Below, piece after piece: positions 21,850-32,400 of a stretch of DNA of 64,000 nt (position 1 is its first letter; each line of letters opens with the position of its first letter). Source of the stretch: Panorpa germanica (Eukaryota > Arthropoda > Insecta > Mecoptera > Panorpidae); NCBI GenBank assembly GCA_963678705.1, contig CAVMBN010000131.1:124001-188000 (forward strand), read 5' to 3'. Made by a program: the position numbers and the translations under genes. The notes below the pieces were generated by a model, which was given only the letters and a program-made list of their open reading frames with translations, did no database searches and had not been told where the DNA came from.

Positions 21850-22413
21850 TTAAACTTAAATGTGACGTGCAATTTTTCACATAAATGGCAATCGAAACAA
21901 TAGCAATTAAGTATAACTAGAATCTAGAATAGTTTTAAGATAAATTATTGACATGTAATTATTGATTTAATGTACTTCCTAACTATATCTACTTTAATAA
22001 TGCTATCGATTGCACATTTATTTGAACTTAAATGTGACGTGCAATTTTTCACATAAATGGCAATCGAAACAATAGCAATTAAGTATAACAAGAATCTAGA
22101 ATAGTTTTAAGATAAATTATTGACATGTAATTATTGATTTAATGTACTTCCTAACTATATCTACTTTAATAATGCTATCGATTGCACATTTATTTGAACT
22201 TAAATGTGACGTGCAATTTTTCACATAAATGGCAATCAAAACAATAGCAATTAAGTATAACTAGAATCTAGAATAGTTTTAAGATAAATTATTGACATGT
22301 AATTATTGATTTAATGTACTTCCTAACTATATCTACTTTAATAATGCTATCGATTGCACATTTATTTGAACTTAAATGTGACGTGCAATTTTTCACATAA
22401 ATGGCAATCGAAA

Positions 22414-22888
22414 GATGATAAGAGTATAATTGTATTCATGTAGTGTTTATTAAGTAGCCTACTTAGATCTAATAGCATTTCATTTAAAAGTCTTCGGATT
22501 ACAAATTAATTTTCATTATTTATTTTATACAAAAACACTTTTATCTTCTGACAATATTTCGTAATAATTATTACTGTAACTAAATAATTACTTTCTAATG
22601 ACATAAGCAAATTCTCTTTATATTTTCTTCTCTTTTCAGAACTCTTATACCCATTTTCATATTAATCCCATTTCCTTACCATACTATCCCCTCCTGGCTA
22701 CAATTTTCTCACCTTTTCGCTTGGTGTAGCTATTACATTTATTTGCTAACGTCTTATTATATTTACATTTATTATAAGTTAGAAGCAATTCATTTCATTT
22801 AAATATAAATAGTATATTAAATTTTAAAGAATCAGTTTCTTTATAGTAAGACGTTTTTAAATAAATAAACTAACGAGAAAAATACGAC
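22414..22888. other. Non-coding spacer between 172-bp array and right arm
   Basis: AT-rich, slightly pyrimidine-biased on the plus strand; no ORF, no repeat copy seen. Confidence 0.4.
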
Positions 22889-25255
22889 TATAATGTTAGT
22901 AAGCTTCCTGCAAAATTTAAACCGTATATTTTGTTCATTTACGGAGAAAATGAACATTTTCTAAGGTTACTACAAACCCTGCTCATGTGCAAGCAATGTA
23001 TTTGAGTTGGGGAATTTCCGATGTCTGTAGTTTTTATTTAATACACGTAAGATGATTTAAATTGTATTTATTTAATTAGTTATAATGTTTCTAAGCTTCC
23101 TGCAAAATTTTAACCGTATATTTTGTTCATTTACGGAGAAAATGAACATTTTCTAAGGTTACTACAAACCCTGTTCATATGCAAGCAATGTATTTGAGTT
23201 GGGGGATTTCCGATGTCTGTAGTTTTTATTTAATACACGTAAGATGATTTAAATTGTATTTATTTAATTAGTTATAATGTTACTAAGCTTCCTGCAAAAT
23301 TTTAACCGTATATTTTGTTCATTTACGGAGAAAATGAACATTTTCTAAGGTTACTACAAACCCTGCTCATGTGCAAGCAATGTATTTGAGTTGGGGAATT
23401 TCCGATGTCTGTAGTTTTTATTTAATACACGTAAGATGATTTAAATTGTATTTATTTAATTAGTTATAATGTTTCTAAGCTTCCTGCAAAATTTAAACCG
23501 TATATTTTGTTCATTTACGGAAAAAATGAACATTTTCTAAGGTTACTACAAACCCTGTTCATATGCAAGCAATGTATTTGAGTTGGGGAATTTCCGATGT
23601 CTGTAGTTTTTATTTAATACACGTAAGATGATTTAAATTGTATTTATTTAATTAGTTATAATGTTTCTAAGCTTCCTGCAAAATTTTAACCGTATATTTT
23701 GTTCATTTACGGAGAAAATAAACATTTTCTAAGGTTACTACAAACCCTGTTCATATGCAAGCAATGTATTTGAGTTGGGGGATTTCCGATGTCTGTAGTT
23801 TTTATTTAATACACGTAAGATAATTTAAATTGTATTTATTTAATTAGTTATAATGTTACTAAGCTTCCTGCAAAATTTAAACCGTATATTTTGTTCATTT
23901 ACGGAGAAAATGAACATTTTCTAAGGTTACTACAAACTCTGCTCATGTGCAAGCAATGTATTTGAGTTGGGGAATTTCCGATGTCTGTAGTTTTTATTTA
24001 ATACACGTAAGATGATTTAAATTGTATTTATTTAATTAGTTATAATGTTAGTAAGCTTCCTGCAAAATTTAAACCGTATATTTTGTTCATTTACGGAGAA
24101 AATGAACATTTTCTAAGGTTACTACAAACCCTGCTCATGTGCAAGCAATGTATTTGAGTTGGGGAATTTCCGATGTCTGTAGTTTTTATTTAATACACGT
24201 AGGATGATTTAAATTGTATTTATTTAATTAGTTATATTGTTTCTAAGCTTTCTGCAAAATTTTAACCGTATATTTTGTTCATTTACGGAGAAAATGAACA
24301 TTTTCTAAGGTTACTACAAACCCTGTTCATATGCAAGCAATGTATTTGAGTTGGGGGATTTCCGATGTCTGTAGTTTTGATTTAATACACGTAAAATGAT
24401 TTAAATTGTATTTATTTAATTAGTTGTAATGTTACTAAGCTTCCTGCAAAATTTAAACCGTATATTTTGTTCATTTACGGAGAAAATGAACATTTTCTAA
24501 GGTTACTACAAACCCTGCTCATGTGCAAGCAATGTATTTGAGTTGGGGGATTTCCTTTGTGTGTAGTTTTTATTTAATACACGTAAGATGATTTAAATTG
24601 TATTTATTCAATTAGTTATAATGTTAGTAAGCTTCCTGCAAAATTTAAACCGTATATTTTGTTCATTTACGGAGAAAATGAACATTTTCTAAGGTTACTA
24701 CAAACCCTGCTCATGTGCAAGCAATGTATTTGAGTTGGGGAATTTCCGATGTCTGTAGTTTTTATTTAATACACGTAAGATGATTTAAATTGTATTTATT
24801 TAATTAGTTATAATGTTTCTAAGCTTCCTGCAAAATTTTAACCGTATATTTTGTTCATTTACGGAGAAAATGAACATTTTCTAAGGTTACTACAAACCCT
24901 GTTCATATGCAAGCAATGTATTTGAGTTGGGGAATTTCCGATGTCTGTAGTTTTTATTTAATACACGTAAGATGATTTAAATTGTATTTATTTAATTAGT
25001 TATAATGTTTCTAAGCTTCCTGCAAAATTTTAACCGTATATTTTGTTCATTTACGGAGAAAATGAACATTTTCTAAGGTTACTACAAACCCTGCTCATGT
25101 GCAAGCAATGTATTTGAGTTGGGGAATTTCCGATGTCTGTAGTTTTTATTTAATACACGTAAGATGATTTAAATTGTATTTATTTAATTAGTTATAATGT
25201 TACTAAGCTTCCTGCAAAATTTAAACCGTATATTTTGTTCATTTACGGAGAAAAT
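22889..25255 (-). repeat. Right arm: about 12.3 tandem copies of the 192-bp unit, inverted
   Basis: Thirteen hairpin cores at 192-bp spacing from about 22941 to 25246, reverse complement of the left-arm unit. Unit copies differ by a few substitutions and the same two subtypes (cacatgagcag and catatgaacag, on the opposite strand) are mixed. The last unit is cut at aaaatg, where PLA2-side Polinton sequence begins. Confidence 0.93.
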
Positions 25256-25256
25256 G

Positions 25257-25599
25257 TTTTTATTTCGTTTCAACCCCATTCCAAGTTTGGTTTTTATATT
25301 CATGATATTAGCAACAAGTAATGATGCTTCCAAGCTTTCTCAATCAGTATTTTATCAGCTACGTGTCTTTTACTTAAATCTTTATAGCGGTGATATGCAA
25401 TGTCATGTTCTTTGCAAGCTGAGTCCAATGCATTAACTCCTTGATCTCCTCGGTTTAAACGTTCTATTAAACGTGTTCCAGGACCGCAATAGTTGTATCC
25501 AGGCAAGTGCAACTCAAAAGGTAATTTATTGATTAGTTTATCAATAAGACCATCACCTTTCTTTACTTTTATCATACTGACCAAAGTATGTGCTATCAT
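25257..25599 (-). pseudogene. PLA2-like (parvovirus VP1-type) Polinton protein, frameshifted
   Basis: From ATG 25599: LPGYNYCGPGTRL is the Ca-binding loop and DSACKEHDIAYHRY contains the His-Asp dyad of the phospholipase A2-like domain known from parvovirus VP1 and found in many Polintons. The frame ends at 25300. A +1-shifted frame upstream of that stop continues with residues expected of the family C-terminus (ANIMNIKTKLGMG), so a one-base indel lies near 25325-25335. The right foldback arm begins immediately after, so the insertion may have removed the true 3' end. Role by homology: membrane breach during entry; untested in Polintons. Start may be Met9. Confidence 0.78.
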
Positions 25600-25774
25600 C
25601 CAATTTTATACTTTATAATATTTTCATATATAAAGATTAAACATTTAAAATGTATTCTATTAGTTTATTACTTTTATCATACTGACCAAAGTATGTGCTA
25701 TCATCCAATTTTATACTTTATAATATTTTCATATATAAAGATTAAACATTTAAAATGTATTCTATTAGTTTATA
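25565..25774. repeat. 105-bp tandem duplication over the PLA2 start/ATPase promoter region
   Basis: acttttatcatactgaccaaag...tattctattagttta at 25565-25669 repeats at 25670-25774 with almost no change. It duplicates the PLA2 start codon region, so a second minus-strand ATG at 25704 opens only 14 codons. It lies in the divergent spacer between PLA2 (-) and ATPase (+). Confidence 0.9.
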
Positions 25775-25793
25775 ACCCATTCCTGGTTAAACA

Positions 25794-26495
25794 ATGAAGT
25801 TTGTAAAGCAAAAACAAACTCTTTCTGTAAAGAATGTAGATAATCAAAGTAATAATTACACTAATAATTCAAAACATGGATCACTTTTACCAAACGACAT
25901 TAGATGCATTATTTGTGGACCTTCAAACTGTGGAAAAACTAATGTTATGTTTAATCTAATTGAACATCCAAATGGGTTGCGATTTAAAAATATATACATT
26001 TATTCAAAATCTTTATATCAACCAAAATATAAAATATTACAACAAATTATAAAGAATATTATTGGTATGGGATACTATACATACACTGACAATGAAGAGA
26101 TTATTAGACCTGAAGATGCTAGCCCAAATTCTATATTCATATTTGATGATGTTGCTTGCGATAAACAAAATAATATTCGAAATTTTTTTAGCATGGGCCG
26201 TCATAATTTGATAGACTCTTTCTATTTATGTCAGACTTACAGCAAAATTCCAAAGCAATTAATACGGGATAATACTAATTTTATTATATTATTCAAGCAA
26301 GATGACTTAAATTTAAAGCATATATATGATGATCATGTTAACTTTGACTTACCAAGTTTTCTAGAGTTTAAACAAGTTTGTAATTTATGTTGGGATTCAA
26401 ATAAATATTCCTTTATGGTAATAGATAAAAATAGTGACTTAAATAAAGGGCGATACAAAAAAGGATTTGATATGTTTTTAGATATAACCAAGTAA
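25794..26495 (+). CDS. ATPase: A32/FtsK-HerA-type DNA packaging ATPase
   Basis: 233 aa, intact, ATG start. Walker A GPSNCGKT at residues 42-49, Walker B SIFIFDD at about 113-119, and a following LCQTYSKIPKQLIRDNTNFI stretch with the sensor glutamine and arginine region typical of the Polinton/NCLDV A32 family. Role by homology: pumping of the genome into the capsid. First of four plus-strand genes (ATPase, DUF8207-like, small ORF, integrase). Length is normal for Polinton ATPases. Confidence 0.9.
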   Translation: MKFVKQKQTLSVKNVDNQSNNYTNNSKHGSLLPNDIRCIICGPSNCGKTNVMFNLIEHPNGLRFKNIYIYSKSLYQPKYKILQQIIKNIIGMGYYTYTDNEEIIRPEDASPNSIFIFDDVACDKQNNIRNFFSMGRHNLIDSFYLCQTYSKIPKQLIRDNTNFIILFKQDDLNLKHIYDDHVNFDLPSFLEFKQVCNLCWDSNKYSFMVIDKNSDLNKGRYKKGFDMFLDITK

Positions 26496-26569
26496 CCTTT
26501 ACAATAATAATCAGTGTTGAGGTAACCATCTTCATAATAACATGCATTTATTATCTTAATAAACATTGA

Positions 26570-26755
26570 TTACGTTCAAATTATGTTCAAATTACATTAA
26601 TTACGGTTTCCATTACGTTGAATTTACGTTCAAATTACATTGATTACGATCCCATTACGTTGAATTTACGTTCAAATTACAGTGATTACGTTCCCATTAC
26701 GTTTAATTTACGTTCAAATTACGTTCCCATTACGTTGAGTTTACGTTCAAGTTGC
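26570..26755. repeat. Minisatellite of about 45-bp units, attacg/ttacgttcaaa
   Basis: Four to five degenerate repeats built from attacgttgaatttacgttc and aaattacattgattacg between the ATPase stop and the next gene. Short elements ttacgttcaaattac recur at about 44-bp spacing. It sits directly before the DUF8207-like ORF. Confidence 0.8.
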
Positions 26756-26774
26756 ATAAAGTTTGCATGTAACC

Positions 26775-28010
26775 ATGTTTAAATCAAAGAAGCGTGCAAA
26801 AAATACTGTGGTTAAAATAAAGACTCCTCCTACCAGATTTAAAAAAAGGAATAGTAAACGTAAAATAATAAGCAATATGACTAATGATGAAGATAAAAAA
26901 TTAACACGCGATATTATTAAATCAAGCGATTCTATAAGACAAAAGTATCTCGCATTAAAACTAGGGGAATCTGAGGCACAAAGGTACTTTGACAAACAGC
27001 TTGAACCAATAACTACACCACTAAATATACTAGCTAATAAAAGTGCTTCCAACATTAAATTAGTGCAACCAATCAAACAAGATATTGATACAAAACCGTA
27101 TGATTTCAAGGTTGAAACAATTAAATCTAAGTTAGATAACATGTTAAAAGAACCACTAGACACTACATTTATACCAGAACAGCAAAATGATTTAACATTA
27201 GCTAAAGAACCAACAATGGAACTTAGTCAGTTAGATGATGAGGTTTTTGAAACAAATGAACCCTTAGAATATAGTAGAGTACAAGATCCAAACTTATTTA
27301 AGACATCTATAAAACTGTCTGAAGTTGAAGAAAATCTTAAAAAACAAGTTGATAAATACGCCTTTCAATATTTAATTGATTTTAATAGACGAGAAGGTGA
27401 TCCAAGTATATTTGACCATACATTTGGTATAAATTTAGAAGATGGTAATTTAATATTAGGAAAAACACTAGTAACGTTTGATAAAGAGGGTATTATAATA
27501 GGAAATAAAAAATCTAAGTCATCCCTCGGATTATATGAATTGCTTTTTAAAATAGATCCAAGCGCAAATATTTATAGTGAGGAAGATTTAGAGGATTATA
27601 AAACAATTTTAACTGATACAAATGCACATAGAACATTATATTTACCTAGTGGTAAAATTAAATCTAACAAAGGTATAAAATATAAAAAAATTATATCGCT
27701 ATTATTTCCTCCTCAAACAAAATTAAGTGCTCCAGCGTCTTCAACACCATATTCTTCAGAAAGATTACAAAACGTTCGATCAAGATCAGTTGGTTTACAA
27801 AATAATAAATGTTTAGGAGGTGGCAATTTAATACCAAACTTTATGACTTTAAACAATAATCAAAAGGATTTCATTTACTGGGATGACCCAAATGAATTAG
27901 TTAAAAGATTACAACTACTTATTAGTTCAAAAATGGCGGGCAATACATCACATGACAATGAAATTATTTCAATAGTTGAAGAATTAAAAGAAGCTAATAT
28001 TATTATATAA
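26775..28010 (+). CDS. Polinton conserved protein, DUF8207-like
   Basis: 411 aa from the first ATG at 26775; the frame opens four codons earlier only through a TTG. Basic N-terminus (KSKKRAKN, FKKRNSKRK), a mid-region rich in Asp/Glu/Lys, then a conserved-looking C-terminal block with DHTFGINLEDGNLILGK, SSLGLYELLF and DTNAHRTLYLP...KYKKIISLLF. From memory this resembles a domain annotated DUF8207 in insect Polinton proteins; I cannot verify the number. Function unknown. Between ATPase and integrase on the same strand, so likely a virion or replication accessory protein. Intact. Confidence 0.65.
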   Translation: MFKSKKRAKNTVVKIKTPPTRFKKRNSKRKIISNMTNDEDKKLTRDIIKSSDSIRQKYLALKLGESEAQRYFDKQLEPITTPLNILANKSASNIKLVQPIKQDIDTKPYDFKVETIKSKLDNMLKEPLDTTFIPEQQNDLTLAKEPTMELSQLDDEVFETNEPLEYSRVQDPNLFKTSIKLSEVEENLKKQVDKYAFQYLIDFNRREGDPSIFDHTFGINLEDGNLILGKTLVTFDKEGIIIGNKKSKSSLGLYELLFKIDPSANIYSEEDLEDYKTILTDTNAHRTLYLPSGKIKSNKGIKYKKIISLLFPPQTKLSAPASSTPYSSERLQNVRSRSVGLQNNKCLGGGNLIPNFMTLNNNQKDFIYWDDPNELVKRLQLLISSKMAGNTSHDNEIISIVEELKEANIII

Positions 28011-28066
28011 ATACTTAAACACATTCCCTTCTTTTTCATTAATTTATAACTACTCATGTAAGTAAC

Positions 28067-28285
28067 ATGACTATTAACAAATTTGGAGTACATATACATA
28101 AGAAAAAAATTACTCGGCACGAAACAGTATCAAAAAATGATTTAATTATTAAAGATAGACGTTTAAAAGCTGTAGAGAAAGATATTCATGATGCTTATAT
28201 TAATAACTTTATTGAAGTAAATAAAAAAATTGCAACATTAATTACAGAATTAAAAACAAAACATTGTTTAGATATTAGTTCTTGA
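28067..28285 (+). CDS. Small basic protein, unknown (72 aa)
   Basis: 72 aa, ATG start, Lys-rich and predicted helical, no family recognised. It lies 56 bp after the DUF8207-like gene and 22 bp before the integrase on the same strand. The frame is clean but short, so its reality rests on context. Confidence 0.45.
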   Translation: MTINKFGVHIHKKKITRHETVSKNDLIIKDRRLKAVEKDIHDAYINNFIEVNKKIATLITELKTKHCLDISS

Positions 28286-28307
28286 TAAATTTTGTGTAAT
28301 AATAAGT

Positions 28308-29237
28308 ATGAGCAAAACAAAAATAGGTATAATTAATGAGTTACATAAACCTGCACTTAAAAACTATAAGAGTAGACATGTAATCATAAAAGGTCTAAAT
28401 GATTCTTGGCAAGCTGATTTAGTAGAAATGATTCCGTATGCAAAAGAAAACAAAGGTTACAAGTATTTACTCACAGTAATTGATATATTTTCTAAATATG
28501 CATGGGCAGTTCCAGTAAAATCAAAATCTGCAAAAAAAGTTACTGTTGCATTTGAAAATATTTTATTAAAAAATAAGAATAAGGTTCCGAAAAACTTACA
28601 AACAGATAACGGAAAGGAATTTTATAACACTGAATTTAAAAAAGTTATAGATTCGTATGATATAAACCATTATAGTACATTTAGTAATATGAAAGCATCG
28701 ATTGTTGAAAGATTTGATAGAACTCTAAAAAATGCCATGTGGAAAGATTTTAGTATAAAAGGCAACTATAATTGGATTAAAAACATTGATGCACTTGTTA
28801 AGAAATATAATAATTCTCATCATTCAACAATTAATATGAAGCCATCTCAAGTATCAATAAAAAATGAAAAAAAATTGTTAGGAAATGTATACAATAGAAT
28901 AAAAAGGGTCGGTTTAAGTCGATATAAAGTTAGAGATTATGTTCGTTTAAGCAAAACCAAATCATTATTTGCAAAAGGGTATACTCCTAACTGGAGTACC
29001 GAAATATTTACTATATCAAAAGTACAACTAACTAATCCAGACACATATTTACTTAATGATTCTCTTGGCCAATCAATTGCAGGCGCGCTTTACGAACAAG
29101 AACTACAAAAAACAAAATATCCAGATATATATCTAGTTGAGAAAGTTTTACAGAAAAAAGGAAAAAGAGTTTTTGTAAAGTGGTTAGGTTTAGATAAATC
29201 TCATAACAGTTGGATAGATGCTAAAAATATTGTATAA
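28308..29237 (+). CDS. INT: Polinton integrase (RVE) with C-terminal chromodomain
   Basis: 309 aa, intact, ATG start. RVE core with WQADL (Asp37), LQTDNGKEFYN (Asp100) and IVERF (Glu about 134) forming the DDE triad, then SH3-like region, and a C-terminal chromodomain-like segment (VEKVLQKKGKRVFVKWLG...SWID). Integrates the replicated element making 6-bp TSDs; the chromodomain may direct insertion to marked chromatin (family knowledge). No HHCC zinc domain is visible at the short N-terminus. Converges on PolB. Confidence 0.92.
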   Translation: MSKTKIGIINELHKPALKNYKSRHVIIKGLNDSWQADLVEMIPYAKENKGYKYLLTVIDIFSKYAWAVPVKSKSAKKVTVAFENILLKNKNKVPKNLQTDNGKEFYNTEFKKVIDSYDINHYSTFSNMKASIVERFDRTLKNAMWKDFSIKGNYNWIKNIDALVKKYNNSHHSTINMKPSQVSIKNEKKLLGNVYNRIKRVGLSRYKVRDYVRLSKTKSLFAKGYTPNWSTEIFTISKVQLTNPDTYLLNDSLGQSIAGALYEQELQKTKYPDIYLVEKVLQKKGKRVFVKWLGLDKSHNSWIDAKNIV

Positions 29238-29460
29238 CATTTCAAATAAATAAAACTATTGGTTATTATAAATATGTATTTATTTTTACATTAAAAATAT
29301 ACTTATAACAATAAATCGCTTTTACTAAAACTATTATAACAGTTGGATAGATGCTAAAAATATTGTATAACATTTTAAATAAATAAAACTATTGGTTATT
29401 ATAAATATGTATTTATTTTTACATTAAAAATATACTTATAACAATAAATCGCTCTCACTA
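29205..29460. repeat. 133-bp tandem duplication at convergent integrase/PolB 3' ends
   Basis: agttggatagatgctaaaaatattgtataac... starts at 29208 and again at 29341. The first copy holds the last integrase codons and stop; the second holds the PolB stop. Each copy therefore contains both 3' ends, giving a tail-to-tail arrangement doubled in the spacer. Confidence 0.9.
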
Positions 29461-32400
29461 AAACTATCAAAACCCCAAGGCAAAGTATCGGTACTATTTT
29501 TTATAATACACCGTTTATCATCAAAAGGACTTAAAGCAATTTTTGTTTGCTTAATAGAGTACACATTATGCAATTTTGAAACTATTCCTCTTTGAGTACA
29601 TTTTTTTTCATTTAAAGTTCTTAAACAATTTTCATAATCTTCAAAAGAAATATGGTTTTTTACTACACTTGTCTTTACTCCTTTTATTTTTTTTATAATA
29701 TCATTATTATTAACTTTTATTGTATACATTTTCGATCTTAGTCCTATAAAGTGAGTCATAATTTTACCGTTATTTTCATCCTTCATTAAACCCAATACCT
29801 TTTTATTTACACGGGGAATATTATATTGATTGTTTTCTTTATAATCACTTGTATCAAACTTACTTATATCGCGTTTTATAGTTTCATAAATATCTGATGT
29901 GATAATTTCATATATTAACGAGTCAGTATCAATATATAATAACTTTAAATTATTATTAAAAAATTCTTTTTGCATATAATTATAATGAAAATCATACATT
30001 ACTGTTTTAGATAAATCTAATATTAAAAAGCCAACATATATAGGTTTATTAAATGTAATATTAGGTTTTAAAAGTTCAATAGCCACAACATTTTTATTAA
30101 AAATTGTTCGGCTATGAAAATTAGGTCGTGCTATTAAACTTTTTACTCCATAACGACCACCCCATTTTGTTTTTAATTTTATATCACGATGTTTTTTAAC
30201 ATTTTTCATTGTCTTACCAAATACACTATTATTCATTAATTTATACAAGTTTTTTTCAAAATCATTAGTAGCCATTTTTCTTTTTTCTGTATTTAAATCG
30301 ATATAGTTTTTTAGCCACGGTGATTGACTAAATTTTAAAACTCGATGTATTTTTGATACTTGCATTCCTAAATGTATACATTGCTTTAAATTACTATAAT
30401 GAATTATATATTTCTCCTTATCATATAAAGTAGTTAAAAGTTTTTTATGTTTACTTCCCGGTGGAATACAATGCTCAGGACAAAGCGGTAAATCTGTATG
30501 GAGATTATGTAAACTTTGAGGATAAGTTAAATCTACTTCTAAAATGTAACCAGTATTGCTAGTTTCTGACAAATTGCATATAGTATTACTTATTTCCAAT
30601 ATTTCTTGGTTGTTTAACCATTTAAAATTTCCATATGGTAGGAATTGAGACATTGCATGACCGTATAAGTTATTAACATCCAAATACATTAGATATTTAG
30701 AAGGTAATTCAGGTTTATACTTTTCATTCATGTATTTGTTATTGGCCTCTGCATATCTGTTTGAACATTGACTTATACCACCTCTGATACCCTTCTCTAT
30801 AAATAGCCACATATTTATATCAGTAAACAATTCAAGTTTAATTTTTGTAATTTTTAACTTTAACTTAGAATCCCAAGATAACCCTGGGGCAGAAACATAA
30901 TGCACTGGATCTAATTTATACGTGTCTAAACAATTATCTCGAAAATTTTCAAATATGTCACAAAGTAATAACACATCGGTTTTTAGGTACAAATCTGAAT
31001 ATTCACCAAGTGTTTTGATATGAAATGTATTCCATATGTCTTGTGCATGTTTGTAATCTGTATCTGATAAGTAACTCTTATTTAATAAATTTAAAAAAAT
31101 ATTCTGAGGTGGTAAAGCTGTCTCATTTAACTTTTCCCAGGAATTTATATAATCATAAGGAAATACACCTATTTTACTTAACAAAGTAAATTCTTCACTG
31201 CTTAAATTGTTAAATTCTGATTTTAAATTTTTTAGTTTATTATTTGGTAAATACGATGCTAAATTACTTAAAGAACTAGCCATTAATCGATATGAATCAA
31301 TAAATCTTAATGAAATATTAGTTCTATACACATATTTCGTAAATGAAATATATTTTTCTATATTAATTGGTAGCACAGAGGTTCTTTCACTTATTCCGGT
31401 AGCTAAATCAATTATTATAAAATGTGAATTATAAGATGATAAATTGTGAAAAATTATTGGAATCACATAACTTTCATTATAATTTAAATTACATTCATTA
31501 TGAGCTGGTCCTCTATAATTTCCTGTTAAATGACAATGATCTCGAGCACGGTCTTGTTGCAACGGTTTTTCACATATATGACAATTTATTGCATTTAAAT
31601 ATTCCATCTTTTGTTGAGCCGTCAATGTTTTCATTGGTAATACATTTTTTATTATATCCTCAACATTATAAGCAATCTCTTTCAATTCATTTACAAACCA
31701 CTGAACGCAATCTTCACCACGATAACTATTATAATAAGATTTAGAGTCATCATATGAATATTTTACATAATATTTAACGCTATGTGCAATATGTGTTTGA
31801 TATACCCCCTTGGTTTTAATATTTGTCACATTACTATCCAATATACTTTCAAAGTCTGCATAAATAACACATGCATTTCTAATTTTTCTCTTAAAGTTTT
31901 TAAACTCAAGTATATTAGAATTTTCAACTGGCATTATCGGTTTAACTGGTCTCAGTCCTAATCCAACACAGTCTTGTAAATGTTCCTTAAACTTGCACTC
32001 ATATCTATAGAAATGTAAACATCAATCACATATAAATTTCTTACAATTTGTTTTTGAAAGTTGATTACAAACAAGTCTTGATAAATTCTTTATCCAACAA
32101 AAATGAAATTTTATTTTATTGTCACATTCCTCATTATTACTTTCAACAACATCTTCTTCATCCTTTTCTTCTTCTTCTTCATCTTCTACTTCATAATCAC
32201 TTTGAATCAATAATAAATGTATATGTTTACTTTCATATATTTTACTTACATATACAGGAATAGTTACAAATGTTTTCTTGCCCTTTTTTAAAATATACAC
32301 ATTTATTGTTATATTATTTAGTTTTTCAAATTTTGAAACTTGTGATAACGTCATTGGAAATTTAATACCATTTAAATTAAGACAATTTATATATTTCTTA

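Larger units (their letters stand above)
18665..22413. repeat. Tandem array of a 172-bp unit, split by piggyBac
   Basis: A partial unit at 18665-18784 and three further full units plus a partial at 21850-22413. The marker acttaaatgtgacgtgcaat recurs at 21854, 22026, 22198 and 22371. The piggyBac element sits at a TTAA where the other copies read TTGA. Downstream of the transposase gene and inside the foldback element. Confidence 0.9.
12549..25255 (+). mobile_element. Foldback-type MULE element nested in the Polinton
   Basis: Two long arms in inverted orientation, each a tandem array of the same 192-bp unit (12549-13809 and 22889-25255), flank a core coding for a MULE-like transposase with a C-terminal Ulp1-like domain. 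This is the architecture of FB/NOF-type foldback transposons. It lies between the Polinton protease and the 3' end of the PLA2-like gene. Total 12.7 kb including a 3.1-kb piggyBac. I could not identify a matching 9-bp TSD at the arm ends, so the outer limits are set by where unit homology stops. Confidence 0.7.

Noticed and set aside
12540..25270. 9-bp TSD of the foldback element
   Set aside because: Compared gcaaatgtt on the left with tttttattt on the right and shifted positions; no match, so no TSD is claimed.
28308..29237. Alternative reading as a Gypsy chromovirus integrase
   Set aside because: No gag, protease, RT or LTRs nearby; placement within the TIR-bounded Polinton and chromodomain are usual for Polinton integrase.
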